A stretch of 64,000 nt of DNA, from positions 19,433-83,432 of the forward strand of contig JAEUQC010000163.1 of NCBI GenBank assembly GCA_016789905.1, read 5' to 3'. Both the position numbers and the translations under genes were made by a program. Below the pieces are notes generated by a model that was given only the letters and a program-made list of their open reading frames with translations, was not told the origin of the DNA and made no database searches. Positions 33,490 through 41,473 of this stretch are shown in pieces. The stretch comes from Bryobacterales bacterium. GTDB lineage: Bacteria; Acidobacteriota; Terriglobia; Bryobacterales; Bryobacteraceae. Every line of letters starts with the position of its first letter. Within the stretch, counting starts at the first letter, position 1.

Positions 33490-36400
33490 TTAGTTAATGA
33501 ACAGGAACTCAGTGGAGCTAAGCAGCACTTTGGCATAGCGGCCCCACGCCGTCGCTTCGTACTTCACTTCCGGCGGAGGAGGAGGCCCTCCCCGGCGGCC
33601 GCCGAATCCGCCCATTCCGCCCATCATGCCAGCGCCCATCGCGCCGGCATTCCCAGCGGCGCCGCCCTCTGCCGCGGCCGTCGCGGGCACCTCGGCCGCC
33701 TCCGGTTTCGACGCAACGCCGCTCGCCGCGCCCGCCGAACTGATCACCTGTTCTCCTTCCGCGCCCGGACGGCCCCGGCGCATGCCCGGTCCGCGTTCTG
33801 GCGCCTTCTTCTTTCGCTCCTCGTACTCAAGCAGCGGCTCCGCCTTCAAATACTCGGTGCCCAATGCGATCTCTTCTTCCGTCGCATCCCGTCCGAAAAC
33901 CATTCGGTACGCCTTGCGAATGCGCTCCCGGTTGTTCGCTTCTCCGGCGACACGTTTGGCCAACTCCTCCGCTTCAATCTGCATGAAGTCGGAGTTCATC
34001 AGGAACAGGCGTTGCGAGGGCACCGTCGTTACAAATCGCTTCTCCGCGCTGATCAGCGGACTTGGCATGTCAAAGAGCTGCAAGTACTCATCCGGCTTGT
34101 AACGGCTGATCTTCGCATAGACCGTGCGGCGCAGCATCGCGGGGTTCAACTCAGCCGAAGGCCCGCCCACTGCCGTATCCAGATTCCCCGAAACATACAT
34201 AATCGAATCGCGAATCTGCTCAGCATCCATACGCTTGCGATTGGCTCGCCAATAAAGACGGTTACCCGAATCCTTCGCCGCCGCCGCCGTGTCGTTGTCC
34301 GCCGAAAGTTGATAGACCGCGCTCAGCATGATCTCCCGATGAAGCTTCTTGAGCGACATCCCATTCTTTGTGAACGACGCCGAAAGATACTCGAGTAGTT
34401 CCGGATTGGTCGGCCGCTCGCCGGACATTCCAAAATTGCTTGGCGTGTCGACAATCCCGGTGCCGAAGTGCGCTTTCCAGATGCGATTCACCATCACACG
34501 TGTCGTGATGGGTTGTTTCACAACGGCCTCGGCGAGTTCCAGTCGCCCGCTTCCTTTCGTGAACGGTTTCGGTTCCCCACCGGAAAACACGCTCAAGAAG
34601 TGACGCGGAATATCCGGCCCAACCAGATTCGTGGGATCGCCCCGAAAGTGGAGTTTGATCTCCGAAAGCGTCTCGGCGTCCCGCACGCCATGTACAAACG
34701 GGAACTTCGTTTCGATTTTCTTTCGCAACGCGTCAACGCCGCCCTGCATCGCCTTCAGCCGCGCCTGCGCCTCATGGCCAAGCCGCGACTCCAGTCCCCA
34801 GCCGCGGAACAGCAACACCCCAGGAGTGCCCTGCCTCATTCCCATCGCCATCATCGCATTCGGGTCGTCCGCTTCCGGCAGTTCGCGCTGGAAGATCTCC
34901 GTCCAGAAGTTATTGTCCTCCTCTGGCAGACTCTTCAGCCGCAGCCACGAGCCCGGATTGAAATCTTTGAACGACGTGAAGTTACTCGGCTTGTCGGTTC
35001 GCTTCTTCGGTTTCGTTCCCTCCAGGTCTTTCGCCGCGATCACTTTGTTCTCGGCTTCCAGTTCATTGCGCTCCAGCATCACGGCAATAATCTGTTCCTG
35101 AAACTTGTCGGCCAGTTTCTTTGCCTCCGCCATCGTGCTCCCCGGCTTTGCCAACAGGGCCTGCCACTCCTCTTTGTTCTTGTACTTCTTCGTGGGCTTG
35201 GCCATGTACTTGATCCAACGGTCAGTCAACTCATAGTCCAGCCTCCGCGCCTCTACAACGGCCTCGATCTTCTTTTTCTGCGGCCCGCTGATCTCCCACA
35301 CCGCCTGCAGGTAGTTCGACGCCTGGAAGGCTAACGATCGGGACAAGTCGTTCGTCAGTCCTTGATTGGCTTCCTGCAGAATCTTCTGCTCACGTTCCAG
35401 GTCTTCTTCCAGCTTCTCGTATTCGGCCACAACCGATTTCGGCGCCAGCGGGTACTCTTCATAAATCGTGTTGTAGAACACCCCGGCAAGCGCGTAATAA
35501 TCGGTTTGCGGAATCGGATCGTATTTGTGGTCGTGGCAGCGCGCGCATCCAGCAGTCAGTCCCATAAAGCCACGCGTGATCACATCCACCCGGTCGTGCC
35601 GCTCATCGGCCCGGGTAATTTCAAAAGCGCCGTTATCGTAATACCAGGGCCCCAGACCCAGAAATCCCGTCGCGGGAATCGTCTTGTGCCGAACCTTGGG
35701 GTCCATCAAGTCCCCCGCCAGTTGCGCCTTCACGAACTGGTCATACGGCAAATCATCATTCATCGCGTTGATCACCCAGTCCCGATAGGCGAACGCATTT
35801 GGATAAGGCCGATAGCCACGCGGAAATGGGTTCAAGCTACGGTAGTCGTCTTCCCCATACCGGGCAACGTCTAGCCACACCCGCCCCCAGCGTTCCCCGT
35901 ACTGTGGCGTGCCCATCAACCGGTCCACAACCTTGGCAAACGCGTCCGGCGAAGTGTCCTTTTCAAACGCCTCTATTTCTTCAAATGTCGGCGGCAGTCC
36001 CGTCAGGTCCAGCGCCGCGCGCCGGATCAGGTCGCGTTTCGACGCTTGGCGCACTGGTCGCAAACCCTCGGATTCCAGCTTCGCCAGCACAAACTTGTCA
36101 ATCGCGGTGCGCGCCCATTTGCTGTCTTTCACAGCAGGAGCGGCCGGTTCTTTAATCGGGGCGAAGGACCAAAAATTACGCGCCTCTGGACGGATGACAA
36201 ACTTGCCCTCTGCGTTCTTCGCATTCGCCGCGACGGCGCTCTTCGGCCACACCGCGCCCGCCTTCACCCAGGCTTCAATATCCGCGATTTGCCCATCTTT
36301 CAGCTTGTTCCCCATCGGCATCTTCAGATTGGGGTCCGCATGCTTGATCGCCGTAATCAGCAAACTCTTCGATGGGTCGCCGGGCACAAGCGCTGCGCCG

Positions 36401-36609
36401 CGCTTCCCGCCTTTCCCCAGCGCCTCGGCGCTATCGAGCCGCAGCCCGCCCATTGCGCTCTCCGTATGGCAGCCGAAGCAACTGGTCGCCAGCACGGGGC
36501 GCACCTTTGTCTCAAAGAACTCCGCTGTGCCCGGCGCAATCCCCTGCGCCTGCAGCGGCGCGCCAATGAGAGCCACTAGGACAAGACTACGTCCAGAAAT
36601 CCAATCCAT
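33490..36609 (-). CDS. DUF1549/DUF1553 protein with planctomycete-type cytochrome c domain
   Basis: 1039 aa. After a signal peptide comes PSCyt1 with a haem site CFGCH (residues about 42-46) and MGGLRLDSAEALGKGGKRGAALVPG. DUF1549 (PSCyt2) begins at TAIDKFVLAKLESEGLRPV and includes GERWGRVWLDVARYGE and HDHKYDPIPQTDYYAL. DUF1553 begins near residue 690 (LAEAVVKQPITTRVMVNRIW). These are envelope proteins of unknown reaction, tied to polymer degradation in planctomycetes. Odd here: about 75 residues rich in Gly, Ala, Met, Arg and Pro are inserted just before the conserved C-terminal WGRYAKVLLSSTEFLFIN. Start ATG 36609 has AAGAGGAA 5 bases upstream. Confidence 0.92.
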   Translation of the reverse strand: MDWISGRSLVLVALIGAPLQAQGIAPGTAEFFETKVRPVLATSCFGCHTESAMGGLRLDSAEALGKGGKRGAALVPGDPSKSLLITAIKHADPNLKMPMGNKLKDGQIADIEAWVKAGAVWPKSAVAANAKNAEGKFVIRPEARNFWSFAPIKEPAAPAVKDSKWARTAIDKFVLAKLESEGLRPVRQASKRDLIRRAALDLTGLPPTFEEIEAFEKDTSPDAFAKVVDRLMGTPQYGERWGRVWLDVARYGEDDYRSLNPFPRGYRPYPNAFAYRDWVINAMNDDLPYDQFVKAQLAGDLMDPKVRHKTIPATGFLGLGPWYYDNGAFEITRADERHDRVDVITRGFMGLTAGCARCHDHKYDPIPQTDYYALAGVFYNTIYEEYPLAPKSVVAEYEKLEEDLEREQKILQEANQGLTNDLSRSLAFQASNYLQAVWEISGPQKKKIEAVVEARRLDYELTDRWIKYMAKPTKKYKNKEEWQALLAKPGSTMAEAKKLADKFQEQIIAVMLERNELEAENKVIAAKDLEGTKPKKRTDKPSNFTSFKDFNPGSWLRLKSLPEEDNNFWTEIFQRELPEADDPNAMMAMGMRQGTPGVLLFRGWGLESRLGHEAQARLKAMQGGVDALRKKIETKFPFVHGVRDAETLSEIKLHFRGDPTNLVGPDIPRHFLSVFSGGEPKPFTKGSGRLELAEAVVKQPITTRVMVNRIWKAHFGTGIVDTPSNFGMSGERPTNPELLEYLSASFTKNGMSLKKLHREIMLSAVYQLSADNDTAAAAKDSGNRLYWRANRKRMDAEQIRDSIMYVSGNLDTAVGGPSAELNPAMLRRTVYAKISRYKPDEYLQLFDMPSPLISAEKRFVTTVPSQRLFLMNSDFMQIEAEELAKRVAGEANNRERIRKAYRMVFGRDATEEEIALGTEYLKAEPLLEYEERKKKAPERGPGMRRGRPGAEGEQVISSAGAASGVASKPEAAEVPATAAAEGGAAGNAGAMGAGMMGGMGGFGGRRGGPPPPPEVKYEATAWGRYAKVLLSSTEFLFIN

Positions 36610-36778
36610 ACAGTTCCTCTTCGCACGCAAATGGAAGTACGAACCGCGTCGCCTCGACGCGGTTAATTAGGTTGCAAGGGTGGAACAGGGACCCTACTTC
36701 AGGCAGCGAAGCCTGGGACTACCACGGGGATTGTCTTAGTATATCCGAGACATCGACAATCGGGAAGTCCGAGTCCGC
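36610..36778 (-). promoter_or_regulatory. Intergenic region with promoter-like box and two hairpins
   Basis: 169 bases between the three-gene ATPase cassette and the DUF1549/1553 gene, read on minus. TATACT (36743-36738) is a good -10 with a poor -35, giving a leader of about 120 bases. The leader has a perfect 8-bp stem with a three-base loop (36644-36662) close to the start codon, and a 5-bp CAGGC/GCCTG stem near 36699-36714 that might terminate cassette transcripts. No T-run follows either stem. Assignments are tentative. Confidence 0.35.
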
Positions 36779-38062
36779 TTATTCGCACAGCGCCGGTTCC
36801 CCGGAATGCTCCAGTGCCGTATCCTCGGCATATCCCGGCCCGCTCTCCTCTTCTGTTTCAACCGAAAGCGCGGTGCCAGGATACAGCCGCAGCAGATCCC
36901 ACTGGTTCACCCACCGCCGCACGTAGGAGCGCAGCCTCCGCGTGCGCGAAGCACCAATGGCCGGCAGTTCCGGCGGCGTCCATCCGTAAGCGTCCCCGTG
37001 CATCGCTTTCAGCTTTTTGTAAGTCTCTCGCAGCACGTTGTCGCCCGGCGATTCCAGCGGCAATGCCTCGCGTTCAATGATTCGCATTCCGGTCTCTGCC
37101 CGGCTCGCCATCGCCATGAACTCATCGGTCGCCTTCTCTCGCAGCCGCGCCCCAAGCGATTCCTTGTCCCCTTTTTCCTGCAGCACAGCCAGCGCGAAGT
37201 CATCGGTGATCGCCCCCACCGTCAACAATCCCGGACACGCCAGTCCCTCCACGCGCCCCATCCAGCGGGCTAGTTCCGCATACGAGCGGCCTCGCTGCAG
37301 CAGGCTATACCGCCCCGCCAGTTCCAACTCGTCTACCAGCAGCACCCAGCCGCTAAAGCCCGCCGCCACGATCAATCGTGACGCGAACACGAAGCGCTCC
37401 ATCGCCAGGTCCTTAGCCTTCACCGTCTGCGGCGTGTACAGGCCGGCCGCTCCAACCTGCTTCAGCCCCTGCCGTACCCGGCTAATCGCAATTCGTTCCC
37501 CCGCCCAGAAATTCGTGATCGCGTCCACCAGTTCCGGATCGTTCCCCAGCCGGTCATACAGGAAAATGGTCGCGCGGAACAGGTCGCTCAGTCCGCTCTC
37601 CTCGCCGTTCGCCCACGCAATAAACCGCGCATACTGCGGGCTGTTCGGCTGCAATCGCAGCGCGATTTCCCGAACGGCCTCACCGCTCAAGCTGGGAACC
37701 AGCGCGCCCTCCATCGCCGCCACGTACATCTTCGCGGGATCGAAGAACTGTGTCTCCTTGCTGATTACCACCCGGCTGCACACGAAATTGCGCGCGGTCG
37801 AAATGTGCGCAAGATAGTCCAGCAGATGCGATTTTCCTGCGCCGAAACCTCCCGCTATCAGCAATCCCGGCGTCTGTTTCCCCTCGTGCGCGGAGCTCGC
37901 CACCAACGCCAGCCGCTTTAGAAACACCTGCTCCGCGGCCGCCTGGTTGGACCCAAGCATCTCCACCGCCTCCCGGTTCGGCACCCCGCTGCGCAGCGCT
38001 TCCAGCGCGCGGCGGCAGTCCATGGCGTGCTGGCTGATGACAACTTCCGTACCGGTTCCCAT
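36779..38062 (-). CDS. P-loop ATPase, BrxD/DUF2791-like
   Basis: 427 aa, cytoplasmic. Walker A is GGFGAGKSH (71-79) and Walker B VLLVDELEL (240-248); the spacing and the long helical region between them, with a C-terminal winged-helix-like segment (RTRRLRSYVRRWVNQWDL), resemble BREX ATP-binding proteins (BrxD, DUF2791). Such ATPases are found in phage-defence loci but also in uncharacterised cassettes. This is the last gene of a three-gene minus-strand unit, five bases after its neighbour. No helicase, methyltransferase, nuclease or PglZ-like gene flanks it. The acidic C-terminal tail (SVETEEESGPGYAEDTALE) is poorly conserved-looking. The family call is from memory of motif layout, not a search. 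Confidence 0.65.
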   Translation of the reverse strand: MGTGTEVVISQHAMDCRRALEALRSGVPNREAVEMLGSNQAAAEQVFLKRLALVASSAHEGKQTPGLLIAGGFGAGKSHLLDYLAHISTARNFVCSRVVISKETQFFDPAKMYVAAMEGALVPSLSGEAVREIALRLQPNSPQYARFIAWANGEESGLSDLFRATIFLYDRLGNDPELVDAITNFWAGERIAISRVRQGLKQVGAAGLYTPQTVKAKDLAMERFVFASRLIVAAGFSGWVLLVDELELAGRYSLLQRGRSYAELARWMGRVEGLACPGLLTVGAITDDFALAVLQEKGDKESLGARLREKATDEFMAMASRAETGMRIIEREALPLESPGDNVLRETYKKLKAMHGDAYGWTPPELPAIGASRTRRLRSYVRRWVNQWDLLRLYPGTALSVETEEESGPGYAEDTALEHSGEPALCE

Positions 38063-38067
38063 GCTCG

Positions 38068-39036
38068 TTATCTCCCCGCTCCCGCGGCCGCCACTCGAAC
38101 CAATGACGCCAGCGGATTCACCACATGCTTGTCACGAACCTCATCGAACACCCGGAACTTCAACGCCTCATACGCGCCAATGCCGCGCGCCGGATCTTCC
38201 AGAAACGCGGGCCCCGGAACCACCGCCAGAAAGAAACCGCTCCATCGTCCGCCGGAATCGATAAACTGCCGCAGAACTTCGTAGGCGTCCAGCACCGCTG
38301 CTTTGCTATAAAACAGCCCATTATCGTGCGGGTTCCGCGCCACCGTCAGCCGGTCGGCGTCCAGCAAAACGGCCAATCCCGGCAGCCCCGCGAAGCGTAC
38401 CCAATTGGTCAGCGATTCATAGAAATGCCGCGCGTTCGCCCGATGGATGCCGCAAAAAATCTGAAACGGCTTCACTGCCCCGATCGCCTTATTCCGCCCA
38501 GTCAGCCACTCTGTCAATATCCGCGTCGTCGTGGCGCCGTCCTGTCCGCCGGCCAGTTCGGCGTAGCAAAGATGCGTCATTGCCATGCGAAAGTCCTTCG
38601 AAAGGCTGCTCTGTTTGAACACCTTCTTCCATATAGCCTGTTTCAAATCCATCAGCAGCATCTGCGGTTCCACACCGTTCACATCGGCCAGGTGCCGGTA
38701 GAGCGGCCCCTGTTCCTTGTCCACCCAGGTGTAACCCGCATCCGTTGCAATCCGCTCAATCGCCCGCCGCGCCAGCTTCGCCCACGGAACCTGTTGCGCT
38801 GTCCGGAAAAACAGCTCATGCACCATGTGCGCCTTGGTCTCGGCGGCCTGTATCCGGATCGTCAGGTACCCCGCACGGCTCGCCGCGCTGGCCAGTCCGT
38901 CAAGAAAACCCGTCCGGCTCGCCGCGTCCAATGGCACCGCGAACTTTACCGTCGAGCCCCCGTCCCGCACAAACGTTTCCAGGTACTCCCGTTCCACCAG
39001 GCGCAGCCAGTCTCCCGGCTTTATCGACGCGGTCAT
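38068..39036 (-). CDS. BrxD-like paralogue apparently lacking Walker A
   Basis: 322 aa. The N-terminal arrangement VRDGGSTVKFAVPLDAASRTGFLDGLASAASRAGYLTIRI resembles the start of BREX-type ATP-binding domains, but the position where GxxGxGKS should occur has no Gly-Lys-Ser/Thr. A Walker-B-like strand LAVLLDADRL (221-230) and RNPHDNGLFYSKAAVLDAYEVLRQFID follow. I read it as an inactive or regulatory partner of the ATPase encoded next. Start ATG 39036 overlaps the upstream gene's stop (ATGA); a much longer in-frame extension upstream is an out-of-frame shadow of that gene. Otherwise unrecognised: no nuclease, methylase or membrane motif is visible. Confidence 0.7.
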   Translation of the reverse strand: MTASIKPGDWLRLVEREYLETFVRDGGSTVKFAVPLDAASRTGFLDGLASAASRAGYLTIRIQAAETKAHMVHELFFRTAQQVPWAKLARRAIERIATDAGYTWVDKEQGPLYRHLADVNGVEPQMLLMDLKQAIWKKVFKQSSLSKDFRMAMTHLCYAELAGGQDGATTTRILTEWLTGRNKAIGAVKPFQIFCGIHRANARHFYESLTNWVRFAGLPGLAVLLDADRLTVARNPHDNGLFYSKAAVLDAYEVLRQFIDSGGRWSGFFLAVVPGPAFLEDPARGIGAYEALKFRVFDEVRDKHVVNPLASLVRVAAAGAGR

Positions 39037-39803
39037 GACGCCTCCACAAATCGAATGCCATAATAGCTGACCGTCTCCCCATCGGGCGCGACGAACGAGT
39101 ACGTCCCCTTCCCCCCCTTGGTTCCCGTGCTCGCCGGCAGGCTGAACGCCGCGCCGGATTTCGTGTGCGTCACGCCGCTGCGATCCAGCAAAAACAGATC
39201 CCGCACATAGTCCGTCTGGTCGTAATTCGCGCTCACGCCCGGCAACAGTGTCAGCGCCTCGTAAAGGCTCACCAGCATCACCGTCTTCCCGTACTCCTTG
39301 CCCGCCACCAGCCGGTACGCCCGGTGCAGCACTTCCAGCAGACTCTCCGGTGTGCCACGCTGCTTGCGCGCCTGTATGTCCCGCAGCGTTTTCACCACCC
39401 GCGAAGGGCGCAGCGCCGCCAGTTTCTTTCGATTCAGCTTGACGGCCCGCTCCGATGGCAGAACCCGCACCACCGAAGGAAAGGCGATCAGTCCCTCGTC
39501 GCGCCGTTGAATCGCCAGGTTCGCCGCTTCCGCCGCCGCCACCAGTTCCGTCGCGTAGGACTCGCGCAGGTAGCTTTCCTCCTCGTCCGGCGCGAATGGC
39601 CACGCCGCTTTGGCGTTCACCGCTTCCTGCCGCATCGATTCCACCAGCGCCGCCAGCCGGTCGGCCGATTTTCTCATCTTGAAAAGGTCGCCTTCGGCCG
39701 CGGCCTTTTCCATCTGTTTCGCCGCGCCCGCCAGTGCGGCGGCAACTTTCGTCGCGGCGCCCGCCGCCCGTTCCGCCTCGGCGAATCCCTGCTCAAAGGT
39801 CAC
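39033..39803 (-). CDS. Uncharacterised cassette protein with N-terminal coiled coil
   Basis: 256 aa from GTG 39803 (GGAG 7 bases upstream). Residues 1-70 are Ala/Glu/Lys-rich and predicted helical coiled coil (FAEAERAAGAATKVAAALAGAAKQMEKAAAEGD). The middle holds RVLPSERAVKLNRKKLAALRPSRVVKTLRDIQARKQRGTPESLL, a basic segment that might contact nucleic acid. The end is beta-rich (GKGTYSFVAPDGETVSYYGIRFVEAS). I do not recognise a family. As first gene of the ATPase cassette, with a four-base overlap to the next gene, it probably forms a complex with the two ATPase-like proteins. It may be the sensor or effector subunit, but no catalytic motif is evident. Confidence 0.7.
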   Translation of the reverse strand: MTFEQGFAEAERAAGAATKVAAALAGAAKQMEKAAAEGDLFKMRKSADRLAALVESMRQEAVNAKAAWPFAPDEEESYLRESYATELVAAAEAANLAIQRRDEGLIAFPSVVRVLPSERAVKLNRKKLAALRPSRVVKTLRDIQARKQRGTPESLLEVLHRAYRLVAGKEYGKTVMLVSLYEALTLLPGVSANYDQTDYVRDLFLLDRSGVTHTKSGAAFSLPASTGTKGGKGTYSFVAPDGETVSYYGIRFVEAS

Positions 39804-39863
39804 TCTGCGTCTCCATGTCCGGTGGCTTCACCAGACCCCCAATGTACACTAACCGCGCAGCCG

Positions 39864-40769
39864 CTACTTGGCCGGCACCGCAATCGTGATGTTGCGAAAC
39901 TTCAGCCCGCCCGTGTGGTCACCCTGAATGTAGAACGGTCCCGGCTCCGCCTCGTTCGCGTCCAGCGCCCCGCCCGTTATGCCCTCTATCTCTCTGTTGT
40001 TGATCGTGGTCACACCATTGCGCACCACCGTCACCCGGCGGCCAACTAGGGTAATGTCGAACGTCTCCCATTCCCCAGGCTGCCGTTTCAGCTCCCCTTC
40101 CGGCGCAATGCGGCCATACACCGAACCAATCCGCCGCTCCGGCGGATTGGCCGACAGCGGCTCGTACTCAAGCTGCACCTCATAGCGGCCCCGCAAGTAG
40201 AAACCGCTATTGGCGTGGTCCGGGCACAAAACTTCGAAATGCAATTTGAAGTCGTCGAACTTGCGGGTCGAACGCAGATTCGCCCCATGATCTGCATTCA
40301 CCAACAGCCCGTCTTTCACCACCCAGTGGCTCTTTGCCGGGTCGCCCATGGGTTCCCATCCGCTCAGGTCCCGGCCATTGAACAACGGTTCGGCCTTCGC
40401 CCATCTCTTCGGCACCGGCCGGTCAAGCCTCGGCGCACGCATGCCCTCCAGCGGCGTCGAGTTTCCCGCGCGGAACTGCTGCCCAATCAACTTTCCATCC
40501 TGAGCGTTCAGTTCCCATGTCACGCCCGGCCGCTTCTCGTTCGCCGGTACCACGGTCAGCGACAGATGCCCGCCGCTCTGCTTCACTTCCTTTAACTGGT
40601 AAACGTTGCCGCCCGTGGGCTGATACCAAACCACAAGCGCCCCGCCCGTCTCGGAAATGCCCAGCCACGACGCGCGCGAACCGATGTTGAAATTCCAGCG
40701 GCCAACAAACGGGTTGGCGTCGGCCGCGAATAACGCGGCGCCGAAGAATAGCGCAATAAGTGGCTTCAT
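39864..40769 (-). CDS. DUF1080 (3-keto-disaccharide hydrolase-like) secreted protein
   Basis: 301 aa. MKPLIALFFGAALFAADANPFVGRW is a signal peptide followed by a lipocalin-like N-terminal region (WNFNIG to about residue 105). EPLFNGRDLSGWEPMGDPAKSHWVVKDGLLV opens the concanavalin-like DUF1080 domain, ending in GPFYIQGDHTGGLKFRNITIAV, the canonical final strands. Some DUF1080 proteins hydrolyse 3-keto-glycosides; most are untested. The N-terminal extension is an additional module. The gene lies between the ATPase cassette and the ABC operon on the same strand, 60 bases from the first and 13 from the second, so transcriptional linkage is possible. Confidence 0.9.
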   Translation of the reverse strand: MKPLIALFFGAALFAADANPFVGRWNFNIGSRASWLGISETGGALVVWYQPTGGNVYQLKEVKQSGGHLSLTVVPANEKRPGVTWELNAQDGKLIGQQFRAGNSTPLEGMRAPRLDRPVPKRWAKAEPLFNGRDLSGWEPMGDPAKSHWVVKDGLLVNADHGANLRSTRKFDDFKLHFEVLCPDHANSGFYLRGRYEVQLEYEPLSANPPERRIGSVYGRIAPEGELKRQPGEWETFDITLVGRRVTVVRNGVTTINNREIEGITGGALDANEAEPGPFYIQGDHTGGLKFRNITIAVPAK

Positions 40770-40782
40770 CACCCGCAGTTTA

Positions 40783-41472
40783 TTACATCGTGGCCATCTC
40801 TTCCTTCACTATGCGCCCGTCCTCCAGCGTGATCGCCCGGTCCGCCTCCGCGCCGAACACCGTATTGTGCGTCGTCAGCAGAATCGCCAACCCCTCCTCC
40901 GCCGCCAGCTTCTTAAACAGCGCAATGATCGATTCCCCCGTCGCCTTGTCCAGGTTCCCCGTCGGCTCATCGGCCACCAGAATCTTCGGCCCCGCGATCA
41001 AAGCACGCGCGATCGCCACCCGCTGCATCTGCCCTCCCGACAATTCACGCGGCAAATGTTCCGCCCGTTCCGACAGCCCCACCGCGGCCAGTATCTCCCG
41101 CGTCCGCGCCGGGTCCGCCCGCAAGCCCAGAAATAGCAGCGGCAGCTCCACGTTCTCCGCCACCGTCAGTGTCGGCAACAGAGAGAACTGCTGAAACACA
41201 AAGCCCAGCATTCCCCGCCGCACCTCCACCAGTTGGTCTTCCGACAGCCCCGCCACCGGCTTCCCCCCGATCACCAGCTTGCCCTCCGTCGGCGCGTCCA
41301 GCCCCGACAGCAGGTTGATCAACGTCGTCTTCCCGGATCCCGACGGACCCAGTATGGAAACAATCTCCCCCGCACGAATGGCGATGTCCACCCCATCAAG
41401 CGCCTTCACCGTCTCGCTGCCCCGCTGGTAATACCGCTTCAGGCCCCGGCCTTCAATCATGATTTCGTTCAT
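40783..41472 (-). CDS. ABC transporter ATP-binding protein, LolD/MacB type
   Basis: 229 aa, one nucleotide-binding domain. Walker A GPSGSGKTTL, Q-loop FVFQQFSLLPTLTVAENVELPL, signature LSGGQMQRVAIARAL, Walker B ILVADEPTGNLD and the H-loop in LLTTHNT are all intact. The NLD after Walker B and the short length are typical of the LolD/MacB/FtsE group, which drive FtsX-like permeases in lipoprotein release, efflux or mechanotransmission rather than classical import. ATG 41472 is one base past the permease stop, so the two surely form a complex at the inner membrane. Confidence 0.93.
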   Translation of the reverse strand: MNEIMIEGRGLKRYYQRGSETVKALDGVDIAIRAGEIVSILGPSGSGKTTLINLLSGLDAPTEGKLVIGGKPVAGLSEDQLVEVRRGMLGFVFQQFSLLPTLTVAENVELPLLFLGLRADPARTREILAAVGLSERAEHLPRELSGGQMQRVAIARALIAGPKILVADEPTGNLDKATGESIIALFKKLAAEEGLAILLTTHNTVFGAEADRAITLEDGRIVKEEMATM

Positions 41473-41473
41473 G

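Noticed and set aside
36779..39803. A complete BREX locus
   Set aside because: Only BrxD-like ATPase proteins are present; no PglZ, BrxC, methylase or helicase lies within the flanking 10 kb on either side.
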